From Gordonia lacunae (lineage in GTDB: Bacteria > Actinomycetota > Actinomycetes > Mycobacteriales > Mycobacteriaceae), in contig NZ_NGFO01000026.1 of NCBI RefSeq assembly GCF_002149015.1, positions 1-64,000 of the forward strand: DNA of 64,000 bases, written 5' to 3'. Numbering within the stretch: position 1 is the stretch's first letter; each line of letters starts with the position of its first letter. The translations under genes and the position numbers were made by a program. The notes under the pieces are model-generated. The model did not search any database, had not been told where the DNA came from, and saw only the letters and a program-made list of their open reading frames with translations. Shown one piece after another: positions 29,958 to 37,521 of the stretch.

Positions 29958-31225
29958 CCGATCACCTCCTTGACTGCATCGGACAGGATGGACAGGCCGC
30001 GATCGAGGTCCTCGCGCGAGATGGTCAGCGGCGGGAGCAGCTTCACCACCTCGTCGGACGGACCCGACGTCTCGGCCAGGAGTCCCGCGCCGAAGGCCTG
30101 CGCACAGACCTTGCCGGCGGCGGTGTGGTCGTCGAAGGCGAGACCGCGCACCATGCCGCGGCCGCGGGTGGAGATGCCGTCGTAGCGGGTGCACAGGTCG
30201 GTGAAGACCTCGTGGATGCGCTCGCCCTTGGCATGGATGTCCCGGGTCAGCGCGTCGTCGGCCCAGTAGGTCTCGATCGCCTTGGCGGCGGTGACGAAGG
30301 CCGGGTTGTTGCCGCGGAAGGTGCCGTTGTGCTCGCCGGGAGTCCACACGTCGAGCTCGGGCTTGAAGAGGGTCAGCGCGAACGGTAGGCCGTAGCCGCT
30401 GATCGACTTCGACAGGGTGACGATGTCGGGCTTGATGCCGGCCTCCTCGAACGAGAAGAACTCACCGGTGCGGCCGCAGCCCATCTGCACGTCGTCGACG
30501 ATGAGCAGGATGTCGCGCCGCTCGCAGAGGTCGGACAGCGCGCGCAGCCACTCGGCGCGGGCGACGTTCACGCCGCCTTCACCCTGGACCGTCTCCACGA
30601 TGACCGCGGCCGGGCGGTTCAGCCCACTGCCGGAGTCGTCGAGAACGCGCTCGAACCAGGCGAAGTCCTCCATGACGCCGCCGAAGTAGTTGTCGAACGG
30701 CATGGGAGTGGCGTGCACGAGGGGGATGCCCGCGCCGGCGCGCTTCATCGAGTTGCCGGTGACCGACAGCGACCCGAGGGTCATGCCGTGAAAAGCGTTG
30801 GTGAAGCTGATGATCGACTCACGCCCGGTCACCTTGCGCGCCAGTTTGAGAGCCGACTCGACGGCGTTGGTGCCCGTCGGGCCGGGGAACTGGATCTTGT
30901 AGTCCAGGCCGCGCGGCTGGAGGATGTGGCTGGTGAACCTCTCGATGAAGTTCCCCTTGGCGACAGTCGCCATGTCCAGACCGTGGGTGATCCCATCGGC
31001 CTCGATGTACTCCAGGAGCGCCTTCTTCAGGACCGGGTTGTTGTGGCCGTAGTTCAGCGAACCGGCGCCGGCGAAGAAGTCGAGGTACTCGCGACCGTCC
31101 TGGTCGGTGATGTAGGAACCCTTGGCGGTGGTGAACACAGCGGGCCAGTTACGGCAGTAGCTGCGCACCTCCGACTCGTGGGCGGTGAAGACGGAGTCGT
31201 CCATGTGGGTGTCGAGAAGTTGCAT
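29954..31225 (-). CDS. ectB: L-2,4-diaminobutyrate-2-oxoglutarate transaminase
   Basis: A 423-aa class III PLP aminotransferase making diaminobutyrate from aspartate semialdehyde. The N-terminus [29 protein letters not shown] (115-130), and the PLP Lys K273 in [10 protein letters not shown] are seen. ATG 31225 has AGAAGGAAG 8-16 bases upstream; the longer open frame has atypical codons. It is preceded by an unusually long 236-763 nt-scale gap: 236 bp separate it from ectA. Confidence 0.96.
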   Translation of the reverse strand: MQLLDTHMDDSVFTAHESEVRSYCRNWPAVFTTAKGSYITDQDGREYLDFFAGAGSLNYGHNNPVLKKALLEYIEADGITHGLDMATVAKGNFIERFTSHILQPRGLDYKIQFPGPTGTNAVESALKLARKVTGRESIISFTNAFHGMTLGSLSVTGNSMKRAGAGIPLVHATPMPFDNYFGGVMEDFAWFERVLDDSGSGLNRPAAVIVETVQGEGGVNVARAEWLRALSDLCERRDILLIVDDVQMGCGRTGEFFSFEEAGIKPDIVTLSKSISGYGLPFALTLFKPELDVWTPGEHNGTFRGNNPAFVTAAKAIETYWADDALTRDIHAKGERIHEVFTDLCTRYDGISTRGRGMVRGLAFDDHTAAGKVCAQAFGAGLLAETSGPSDEVVKLLPPLTISREDLDRGLSILSDAVKEVIG

Positions 31226-31461
31226 TTCTGGTGCTTCCTTCTGGTGTGACGAACGTGGGGCTTGGAGGTGTGCCGCCTCGGCGTCGCTTCGTTGCAAGCG
31301 CCGGGTCGGATGGTTCCCCACGGGGCGGGGTCGGCACGTGGTCGAAAAGTTCAGCAGGACAGTCGATTGCGGTGTCGCAGACCTGGGAGTTCTGCATGCG
31401 CGGGGTATCCGCTCCACAAGCGCCGATCGGTGATCAGCGCATGTGGGTCGAACGGGCCGTG

Positions 31462-31989
31462 TCAGGGCTCGGGGATCTCCGGCTCGAGCATGTAGAGGTC
31501 CTCCGGCTCGTGCGAATCGGGGAAGGCGTTGGCCGCGAACAGATCCCGACGTTCGAAGCGGAGCCCGCGGGCCTTGGCGACCGACGCGAACAGTCGCTGC
31601 GACGGGATGTTGTCCGGGCTGATCGTCGTATGCATGGCCACCATGCCCTGCCGGTTGACGCGGTCGAACAGCTGGTGCAGCATCGTTGCGGCGATTCCGT
31701 GTCCACGGACCTCGTCATCGACGGCGACCTGCCAGACCATCAGGGTGGACGGGTCGCTCTGCCGACGGTAGCCGGTGACGAAACCGACTGCGCGGCCGTC
31801 GACTTCGGCAACAATGGACGTAGCGGCGAAATCGTGGCACCACAGGACGTAGGAGTAACTCGAGTTGACGTCGAGAACCTTTGAGTCCGAGGCGATTTCC
31901 CAGAGGCGGGTGCCGTCGTCGACCGTGGGTGTGCGGTAGTCGACGGCAAGGGTGGTTGTTGGGGCCGTTCTTGTTTGGGAAGGGCTCAT
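31462..31989 (-). CDS. ectA: L-2,4-diaminobutyrate N-gamma-acetyltransferase
   Basis: A GNAT-fold enzyme of 175 aa that acetylates diaminobutyrate in ectoine synthesis. [16 protein letters not shown] begins the fold, [16 protein letters not shown] holds the acetyl-CoA loop, and [11 protein letters not shown] is conserved in EctA. ATG 31989 (MSPSQTRT) is chosen because the 13 codons before it, back to ATG 32028, are AT-richer and rich in GTT; neither start has a good Shine-Dalgarno. A CRP/GlxR palindrome lies 57-111 bp upstream. The order ectA-ectB-ectC is standard. Confidence 0.93.
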   Translation of the reverse strand: MSPSQTRTAPTTTLAVDYRTPTVDDGTRLWEIASDSKVLDVNSSYSYVLWCHDFAATSIVAEVDGRAVGFVTGYRRQSDPSTLMVWQVAVDDEVRGHGIAATMLHQLFDRVNRQGMVAMHTTISPDNIPSQRLFASVAKARGLRFERRDLFAANAFPDSHEPEDLYMLEPEIPEP

Positions 31990-32054
31990 AACGCATTCGA
32001 CGTTAACAACGCGTGTCGGGGAAGTCATGTACCTGCGGAAATTGGCCCGCAGAA

Positions 32055-32084
32055 CACCTACCTTGTCCCTGATCAGGCACGCAA
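32055..32084 (-). promoter_or_regulatory. candidate ectA promoter
   Basis: On the minus strand TTGCGT (32084-32079) and TAGGTG (32060-32055) are 18 bases apart. The CRP/GlxR box abuts the -35 and is centred about 44 bp upstream of the predicted start, near the class II position (-41.5). Both hexamers are weak, as expected of an activator-dependent promoter. Confidence 0.4.
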
Positions 32085-32100
32085 TGTGAAGTGGGTCACA
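32085..32100. promoter_or_regulatory. CRP/GlxR-type palindrome between ectA and rsmD
   Basis: TGTGA-AGTGGG-TCACA matches all ten fixed positions of the consensus. Its centre (32092.5) is 61.5 bp upstream of the predicted rsmD transcription start and about 44 bp from the predicted ectA start on the other strand. Confidence 0.7.
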
Positions 32101-32141
32101 AAGACGTGATTTCCGATTGGTTCGGGTGCCTCCCCGGGTTG

Positions 32142-32147
32142 CAGAAT
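32142..32147 (+). promoter_or_regulatory. -10 element of rsmD, leaderless arrangement
   Basis: CAGAAT is followed by exactly six bases and the rsmD ATG at 32154. TTGGTT at 32117-32122 is a possible -35 with a long 19-base spacer. Confidence 0.45.
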
Positions 32148-32153
32148 GGCTCC

Positions 32154-32705
32154 ATGACGAGGATCATCGCCGGCCGGCTGGGCGGTCGCCGGCTGCGCGT
32201 TCCGGGTGAAGGCACTCGACCCACGTCGGACCGCGTTCGCGAGTCGGTGTTCAACATCCTGGCCGCCCGATCCGATCTGGACGGAGTCTGGGTGCTCGAT
32301 CTGTATGCCGGATCGGGGGCGCTCGGTCTCGAGGCGATCTCACGCGGAGCCGCGGGTGCCACGTTCGTCGACTCCGGACGCCGGGCAGCCGCGACGATCA
32401 CCGCGAACGTGCGGGCCTGTGGGGTGTCCTCGAATGCCACCGTACATACGCGTGCGGTGTCTGCCTACCTCGCCGGCGCCCCGGAGCGGCACTTCGGTCT
32501 GGTCTTCTCGGACCCTCCCTACGACGTCACCGCCGACCGGGTCGCCGACGACCTGGCTCTGCTGACCACGCGCTTGGACGACGAGGCGCTGGTGGTCGTC
32601 GAACGGTCGACCCGATCCGGTGGAGACGTGTGGCCGTCGGACTACGAGGTGGTCGTCGACAAGCCCTACGGCGACACCCGGGTGGAGATCGCTCGCCTGG
32701 TCTGA
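32154..32705 (+). CDS. rsmD: 16S rRNA (guanine-966 N2)-methyltransferase
   Basis: A 183-aa methyltransferase. MTRIIAGRLGGRRLRVP is the RsmD start; DLYAGSGALGLEAISRG (49-65) binds S-adenosylmethionine; DPPYD (120-124) is the catalytic N-methyltransferase motif. The frame is open 21 codons upstream, but the family start and -10 spacing support ATG 32154. coaD starts 16 bp downstream and is the usual partner. Confidence 0.95.
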   Translation: MTRIIAGRLGGRRLRVPGEGTRPTSDRVRESVFNILAARSDLDGVWVLDLYAGSGALGLEAISRGAAGATFVDSGRRAAATITANVRACGVSSNATVHTRAVSAYLAGAPERHFGLVFSDPPYDVTADRVADDLALLTTRLDDEALVVVERSTRSGGDVWPSDYEVVVDKPYGDTRVEIARLV

Positions 32706-32709
32706 CCGG

Positions 32710-32715
32710 TAGGTT
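32710..32715 (+). promoter_or_regulatory. -10 element of coaD, leaderless arrangement
   Basis: TAGGTT lies six bases before the coaD ATG (32722), just after the rsmD stop. It would give coaD an internal, leaderless transcript besides read-through from rsmD. Confidence 0.5.
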
Positions 32716-32721
32716 CGGACC

Positions 32722-33210
32722 ATGACGACGGCTGTGTGTCCCGGTTCCTTCGATCCCTTCACTCTCGGTCACCGATATGTGGTCGAACGCGCCGCAGCGT
32801 GTTTCGACGAGGTCGTGATCACCGTGGTGGTCAACCCCAACAAGCGCGGCATGTTCGGCGTCGACGAACGCATCGCGCTCATCGAAGAGGATTGCGCTGA
32901 TCTGCCGAAGGTGCGGGTCGATCGGTGGGAGGGCCTCCTGGTCGACTACCTGCGGCAGGAGTCGATCCACACGATCGTGAAGGGACTGCGTTCGGCGGTG
33001 GACTTCGACTACGAGGTGCCGATGGCCCAGATGAACCGCGAACTCGCGGGCGTGGAGACCGTCTTCCTGCTCACCGACCCACGTTTCGCCCACGTGTCGA
33101 GCTCGCTCGTGAAAGAGGTGGCGAAGTTGGGCGGCGACGTCTCGCCGTTCCTGTCCGGCCACGTACACGACCGGCTGATGAGCCGACTGTCCGGAGAGCT
33201 GACGGCCTGA
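32722..33210 (+). CDS. coaD: phosphopantetheine adenylyltransferase
   Basis: A 162-aa enzyme of coenzyme A synthesis (4'-phosphopantetheine to dephospho-CoA). PGSFDPFTLGH (7-17) is the nucleotidyltransferase TxGH motif with H17, KGLRSAVDFDYE binds substrate, and VSSSLVKEV (about 128-136) is the ISSTxxRE-equivalent ATP motif. Length is standard. There is no Shine-Dalgarno, in line with a leaderless start. Confidence 0.97.
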   Translation: MTTAVCPGSFDPFTLGHRYVVERAAACFDEVVITVVVNPNKRGMFGVDERIALIEEDCADLPKVRVDRWEGLLVDYLRQESIHTIVKGLRSAVDFDYEVPMAQMNRELAGVETVFLLTDPRFAHVSSSLVKEVAKLGGDVSPFLSGHVHDRLMSRLSGELTA

Positions 33211-33250
33211 ACTCTCGCACCCATCGCGACACACCCCACGCGCTTCACGA

Positions 33251-33286
33251 GTCACAAGCGCACCATTCGGCACAATAGTCACAGAT
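33251..33286 (+). promoter_or_regulatory. 9-bp-phased GTCACA boxes upstream of sepIVA
   Basis: Reading in 9-mers: GTCACAAGC (33251), a diverged unit (33260), GGCACAATA (33269) and GTCACAGAT (33278). Three of four units match GTCACA or GGCACA in strict 9-bp phase, like the tandem GTCACA-type 9-mers reported for the MtrA response regulator. CACAAT at 33271-33276 may also be a -10 element. Confidence 0.45.
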
Positions 33287-33329
33287 TCACCAACTGTTGC
33301 AACCAGGCAAGCGCCGGATTGGGGTGGCT

Positions 33330-34181
33330 GTGTACCGGGTATTTGAGGCTCTCGACGAGCTGGTCGCGATCGTCGAAGAGGCACGAAGTGTGCCGATGAC
33401 CGCAGGCTGCGTCGTCCCGCGCGGCGATGTGCTGGAACTCCTCGACGACATCAAGGACTCCATCCCCGGCGAGCTCGACGATGCACAGGATGTGCTCGAT
33501 CAGCGCGACACGCTCATCGGCGATGCCCGCGAGCACGCCGAGACGACGGTGGCGAAGGCGGATTCGGAGTCCGAGGCCGTTCTCGCGCACGCCCGTGCCG
33601 AGGCCGACCGGATCCTCTCCGAGGCGAAAGCACAGGCCGACCGCATGGTCGACGAGGCGAGCGCGCATTCGAGCTCGCTGGTCGAGGACGCCTCGGAGGA
33701 GGCGCATCGCCTGCAGACGAGCGCGGCACGCGAATTCGAGGCCGTCACCGGCCGGGCCCGCGCCGAGGCGCAGCGCACCATCGACGCGGCCAACAACTCC
33801 TACGACAAGTCGGTGGCCGACGGCATCGCCGAGCAGCAGCGCCTCGTCTCCGAGACCGAGGTCGTCGGTGCGGCGAAGTCCGAGGCGGAGCGGATCATCG
33901 ACGCCGCCCACGCCGAGGCCGATCGCCTGCGCGGTGACTGCGATGTCTACGTCGACGAGAAGCTCGCCCAGTTCGAAGAGGTCCTGACCGGCACGCTGCG
34001 GTCGGTGAACCGTGGCCGGCATCAGCTGCGCACCGGCGCCGGAATGCACGACTACGTCGAGTACCCGCGGGGCGTCGACGAGTCCGGACGGTCCGAGGGC
34101 CGGGGTGACGGTTCACGCTCGCGCGAGGCGTCCGCCCGGCACACCTACGACCGCGACCACGGCTCGCCGCTCGCGGTGTGA
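33330..34181 (+). CDS. sepIVA: SepIVA-type DivIVA-like cell-division protein
   Basis: A 283-aa coiled-coil protein. The start YRVFEALDELVAIVEEAR and VPMTAGCVVPRGDVLELLDDIKD match Rv2927c/SepIVA, which acts in septation and cell-wall precursor zoning. Residues 60-235 are an Ala/Glu/Arg-rich coiled coil with repeated AEADRI and AQADRM units; the tail is charged and disordered. GTG 33330 matches the homologue's start, with GGGGTGG upstream; GTG 33324 and TTG 33297 are alternatives. The two-gene gap to DUF177-rnc is conserved. Confidence 0.88.
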   Translation: MYRVFEALDELVAIVEEARSVPMTAGCVVPRGDVLELLDDIKDSIPGELDDAQDVLDQRDTLIGDAREHAETTVAKADSESEAVLAHARAEADRILSEAKAQADRMVDEASAHSSSLVEDASEEAHRLQTSAAREFEAVTGRARAEAQRTIDAANNSYDKSVADGIAEQQRLVSETEVVGAAKSEAERIIDAAHAEADRLRGDCDVYVDEKLAQFEEVLTGTLRSVNRGRHQLRTGAGMHDYVEYPRGVDESGRSEGRGDGSRSREASARHTYDRDHGSPLAV

Positions 34182-34259
34182 CACGGTCGTCGACCCGGCT
34201 GTCCACACGCCGCCGGCGTCGGTCGATCATTCCGGGGCGCGAGCGTATGGTGGGCGTTT

Positions 34260-34922
34260 GTGGCTGATCATGCTGTGACATCAGAGCCGTCGCACGGTCC
34301 CGGTTCGACCCCCAAGCGCGAGCCGTTCGTGCTGGATGTGCGTTCGATGGGACGCCGCCCGGGCACCATGTCCGAGGTGCACCGCACCGTGCGGACCCCC
34401 GAGCGGCTCGGCGTCGAGATGGTCGGGATCCCGGCGGATTCCGACGTCGATCTCGACCTGCGTCTCGAGGCGGTGTCCGAGGGAATCCTGGTGACCGGGA
34501 CGGTGTGTGGCGAGACCGTCGGTCAGTGCTCGCGCTGTCTCGAGCCCGTGGACGGGACGGTCACGGTCTTCCTCACCGAGCTGTTCGCCTATCCGGACAG
34601 CGCGACCGAGCAGACGACCGACGCCGATGACATCCATCGCATCGCCGACGACCGTATCGATCTCGAGCAGTCGATCATCGATGCGGTCGCGCTCGAACTG
34701 CCCATGTCGCCGTTGTGTTCCGCAGACTGTCAGGGTCTGTGTCAGGTGTGCGGAGTCCGGCTCGCCATCGCCGAGCCGGGTCACTCCCACGAGGTCATCG
34801 ACCCCCGCTGGGCGGGCCTCGCGAGCAAGTTCGCCGACCTCGACACCGACGACTCGGCACCGGCCTCGGAGGGCGACGCCGCCGAGGCAGCGGATCCCGA
34901 CCGGAAACGACATCGTGACTGA
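34260..34922 (+). CDS. YceD/DUF177 family protein
   Basis: A 220-aa protein with two Cys pairs around 80-95 ([14 protein letters not shown]) and 158-170 ([13 protein letters not shown]), typical of YceD. In many bacteria this gene precedes rpmF and is linked to 23S rRNA processing; here, as in mycobacteria, rpmF is absent and rnc follows with an 8-bp overlap. GTG 34260 lies 8 bases after TATGGT, so a very short leader is likely. The role in ribosome assembly is inferred. Confidence 0.88.
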   Translation: MADHAVTSEPSHGPGSTPKREPFVLDVRSMGRRPGTMSEVHRTVRTPERLGVEMVGIPADSDVDLDLRLEAVSEGILVTGTVCGETVGQCSRCLEPVDGTVTVFLTELFAYPDSATEQTTDADDIHRIADDRIDLEQSIIDAVALELPMSPLCSADCQGLCQVCGVRLAIAEPGHSHEVIDPRWAGLASKFADLDTDDSAPASEGDAAEAADPDRKRHRD

Positions 34923-35640
34923 GGCTGTGCGCGAGGACGGTCCGCGAGCCGCCCTGCTCGACGCCCTGGACACCGACATCCCCGACGACCTCCTCACCCT
35001 GGCGTTGACCCATCGGTCCTACGCCTACGAACACGGCGGTCTGCCCACCAACGAGCGCCTGGAGTTCCTCGGCGACTCGGTGCTGGGCGTCGTCATCACG
35101 GAGCGTCTCTATCTGCGCTATCCCGATCGTCCCGAGGGTGAACTGGCCAAGATCCGGGCGAGCGTCGTCAACATGCACGCCCTCGCCGATGTGGCGCGCG
35201 GGCTGGGGGACGAGGGCGGGCTCGGCAAGTACCTGTTCCTCGGTCGCGGCGAGGAGATGACCGGCGGCCGCGACAAGGACTCGATCCTGGCGGACGGTTT
35301 GGAATCACTGTTCGGCGCAGTCTTCCTCAGCCATGGGCTGGAGACCTCGCAGCGGGTCATCCTGCGTCTCTTCGACGAGCGTCTCGACCGTGCCGGCAGC
35401 CTCGGCGCGGGCCTGGACTGGAAGACCTCGCTCCAGGAACTGAGTTCTGAACGCGGGTTCGGTCCGCCGCAGTACCAGATCAGCGCGACCGGACCCGACC
35501 ACAACAAGGAGTTCACCGCGACCGCCCTGGTCGCAGGCGAAAGCCTCGGCGAAGGCGTCGGCCGGACCAAGAAGGAAGCGGAGCAGCAAGCCGCTGCCCA
35601 CGCCTGGAAAGTGCTCACCGAGCGCGCTTCCGCCTCGTGA
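34915..35640 (+). CDS. rnc: ribonuclease III
   Basis: A 241-aa double-strand-specific RNase. [11 protein letters not shown] (48-58) is the signature with the metal-binding acidic residues; [17 protein letters not shown] carries the second acidic pair; a dsRNA-binding domain (about 165-235) ends the protein. GTG 34915 overlaps the DUF177 stop; GTG 34927 is an alternative. mutM follows by 36 bp, then the smc-ftsY group. Confidence 0.96.
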   Translation: MTEAVREDGPRAALLDALDTDIPDDLLTLALTHRSYAYEHGGLPTNERLEFLGDSVLGVVITERLYLRYPDRPEGELAKIRASVVNMHALADVARGLGDEGGLGKYLFLGRGEEMTGGRDKDSILADGLESLFGAVFLSHGLETSQRVILRLFDERLDRAGSLGAGLDWKTSLQELSSERGFGPPQYQISATGPDHNKEFTATALVAGESLGEGVGRTKKEAEQQAAAHAWKVLTERASAS

Positions 35641-35676
35641 ACCGTCTTCCCGTGAACGCCCCGCGCGCGGTGTCGC

Positions 35677-36594
35677 ATGCCTGAACTGCCCGAGGTCGAG
35701 ACCGTCCGTAGCGGTCTCGAGACCCATCTCGTCGGCCGGGTGGTGACCTCTACCGAGGTCCTTCATCCGCGCGCGATCCGTCGTCATGCCGGCGGTGAAC
35801 CGGATCTGATCGGCCGGCTCGCCGGCAAGCAGGTGACCGGCGTCCGACGCCGCGGCAAGTACCTGTGGATCGATCTCGCCGAGTCCGCCGACCGGGCGGC
35901 GCTCGTCGTCCACCTCGGGATGAGCGGCCAGATGCTCATCGCACGGGTCGGAACCCCCGACCACACGCATCTGCGGGTCCGCGCCGTCCTCGACGACGAG
36001 AACGAACTCCGCTTCGTCGACCAACGCACCTTCGGCGGTTGGCATCTCGACGACTACGCCCCCGATGTGTATGCGCCCCCGGAGAATCGGGACACGACCG
36101 ACCCGTCGCCCACCGACATCCCGATGTCGGTGGCGCACATCGCCACCGATCCCTTCGACCCCGCCTTCGATCCGGACCGCGTCGTGGATCGCATGCGCAC
36201 CAAGCACTCCGAGATCAAACGGGTGCTCCTGGACCAGACCGTCATCTCCGGGGTGGGCAACATCTACGCCGACGAGGCGCTCTGGCGTGCGCGCCTGCAC
36301 GGTGCGCGGATCGCCGAGACCATCAGCCGCAGGAAACTGCGTGAACTGATCGCCGCCGTCACCGAGGTGATGGCGGCGGCGCTGAAGGTCGGCGGGACGT
36401 CGTTCGACGCCCTGTACGTGAACGTCAACGGCCAATCCGGCTACTTCGAGCGCTCGCTCAACGCCTACGGACGGGCGGGGGAGCCGTGCCGACGCTGTGG
36501 GGCGATCATGCGGCGCGAACAGTTCATGAACCGGAGCTCGTTCTTCTGCCCGAAGTGCCAGCGGCCGCCGAGTGCGCGCTCGAACGCGCCCTGA
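35677..36594 (+). CDS. mutM: formamidopyrimidine-DNA glycosylase
   Basis: A 305-aa Fpg that removes 8-oxoguanine and cuts the abasic site. [10 protein letters not shown] supplies Pro2 and Glu3, K61 lies in [28 protein letters not shown] is the H2TH motif, and a zinc finger CRRC/CPKC lies at about 271-292. It is a paralogue of nei at 3015. The position between rnc and osmC/acyP matches Rv2924c. Confidence 0.96.
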   Translation: MPELPEVETVRSGLETHLVGRVVTSTEVLHPRAIRRHAGGEPDLIGRLAGKQVTGVRRRGKYLWIDLAESADRAALVVHLGMSGQMLIARVGTPDHTHLRVRAVLDDENELRFVDQRTFGGWHLDDYAPDVYAPPENRDTTDPSPTDIPMSVAHIATDPFDPAFDPDRVVDRMRTKHSEIKRVLLDQTVISGVGNIYADEALWRARLHGARIAETISRRKLRELIAAVTEVMAAALKVGGTSFDALYVNVNGQSGYFERSLNAYGRAGEPCRRCGAIMRREQFMNRSSFFCPKCQRPPSARSNAP

Positions 36595-36708
36595 CCCCAC
36601 CGACTTCGCTGCGGCGCCGGGAACAATCGTCGCTCCGGAACTCTTACTATTGGTCGCGGCGCGGCACCCGCGCCGCCCGCCGGAGACTCTCGAGAGGACC
36701 TGCCTTCG

Positions 36709-37167
36709 ATGACCACCGAAGCGACCACCCCCACGCCCGGGGTCCCTGCCGACCAGGTCCACACCGACCTCTGGGTCGAGCGCACCGGCACCCGCCGCTA
36801 CACCGGACGCAGCTCGCGTGGGGGTGAGGTGCTGATCGGCTCGCAGGATGTCGAGGGGGTGTTCACCCCGGGTGAACTGCTCAAGATCGCCCTGGCCGCC
36901 TGCACCGGCATGTCGTCGGACCGGCCGTTGGCCCGTCGCCTCGGTGACGACTACGACGCGACGATCCGGGTGAGTGGCGACGCGGACCGCGAGAACGAGG
37001 TCTACCCGCGCATCGAGGAGATCCTCGAGATCGACCTGTCCGAACTCGACCCCGATGCCGCGGCCCGCCTGCTCGTCGTCGTCGAACGCGCCATCGACGC
37101 GGTGTGCACCGTCGGGCGCACGGTGAAGGCCGGTGCCGAGGTGGATCTGCGGATCCAGACGGACTGA
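36709..37167 (+). CDS. OsmC/Ohr-family peroxiredoxin-like protein
   Basis: A 152-aa protein with the two conserved Cys of the family, C65 (LAACTGMSS) and C133 (DAVCTVGRT). Members reduce organic hydroperoxides in the cytosol. ATG 36709 has GAGAGGA about 10 bases upstream. The location after mutM equals Rv2923c. Whether it is Ohr or OsmC type cannot be settled here. Confidence 0.88.
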   Translation: MTTEATTPTPGVPADQVHTDLWVERTGTRRYTGRSSRGGEVLIGSQDVEGVFTPGELLKIALAACTGMSSDRPLARRLGDDYDATIRVSGDADRENEVYPRIEEILEIDLSELDPDAAARLLVVVERAIDAVCTVGRTVKAGAEVDLRIQTD

Positions 37168-37171
37168 ATCG

Positions 37172-37477
37172 ATGACCGACGAGACGGGGAGCGAGCACGG
37201 CACCGACCGCGTCCGGCTCACCGCGCACGTTCACGGACACGTGCAGGGCGTGGGCTTCCGGTGGTGGACGCGCTCCCGGGCCCTCGAACTCGGTCTGGTC
37301 GGCTACGCCTCGAACCAGGCCGACGGCCGGGTGCTGGTCGTCGCGGAGGGGCCACGGGACTCAGCGCTCGCCCTGCTGGACGCGCTGCGGTCCGGCACCA
37401 CGCCGGGACAGGTAGACCTGGTCGTCGAGCGCGTGGATGAACCGCGCGGGGACCTCGACGGCTTCGTCGAACGGTGA
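37172..37477 (+). CDS. acyP: acylphosphatase
   Basis: A 101-aa enzyme hydrolysing carboxyl-phosphate bonds. [12 protein letters not shown] (21-32) carries catalytic R30, and N48 lies in [10 protein letters not shown]. The N-terminus has 13 extra residues. ATG 37172 lies four bases after the osmC stop region. The gene is regularly found before smc in this order. Confidence 0.95.
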   Translation: MTDETGSEHGTDRVRLTAHVHGHVQGVGFRWWTRSRALELGLVGYASNQADGRVLVVAEGPRDSALALLDALRSGTTPGQVDLVVERVDEPRGDLDGFVER

Positions 37478-37521
37478 GCGGAGCCCGGAACATGTCGCGA
37501 TGGTGAGTAGTCTGTACCGTC

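Noticed and set aside
31149-31397. 82-codon minus-strand frame in the ectA-ectB gap
   Set aside because: It overlaps the ectB start in another frame and lacks a ribosome binding site or motif.
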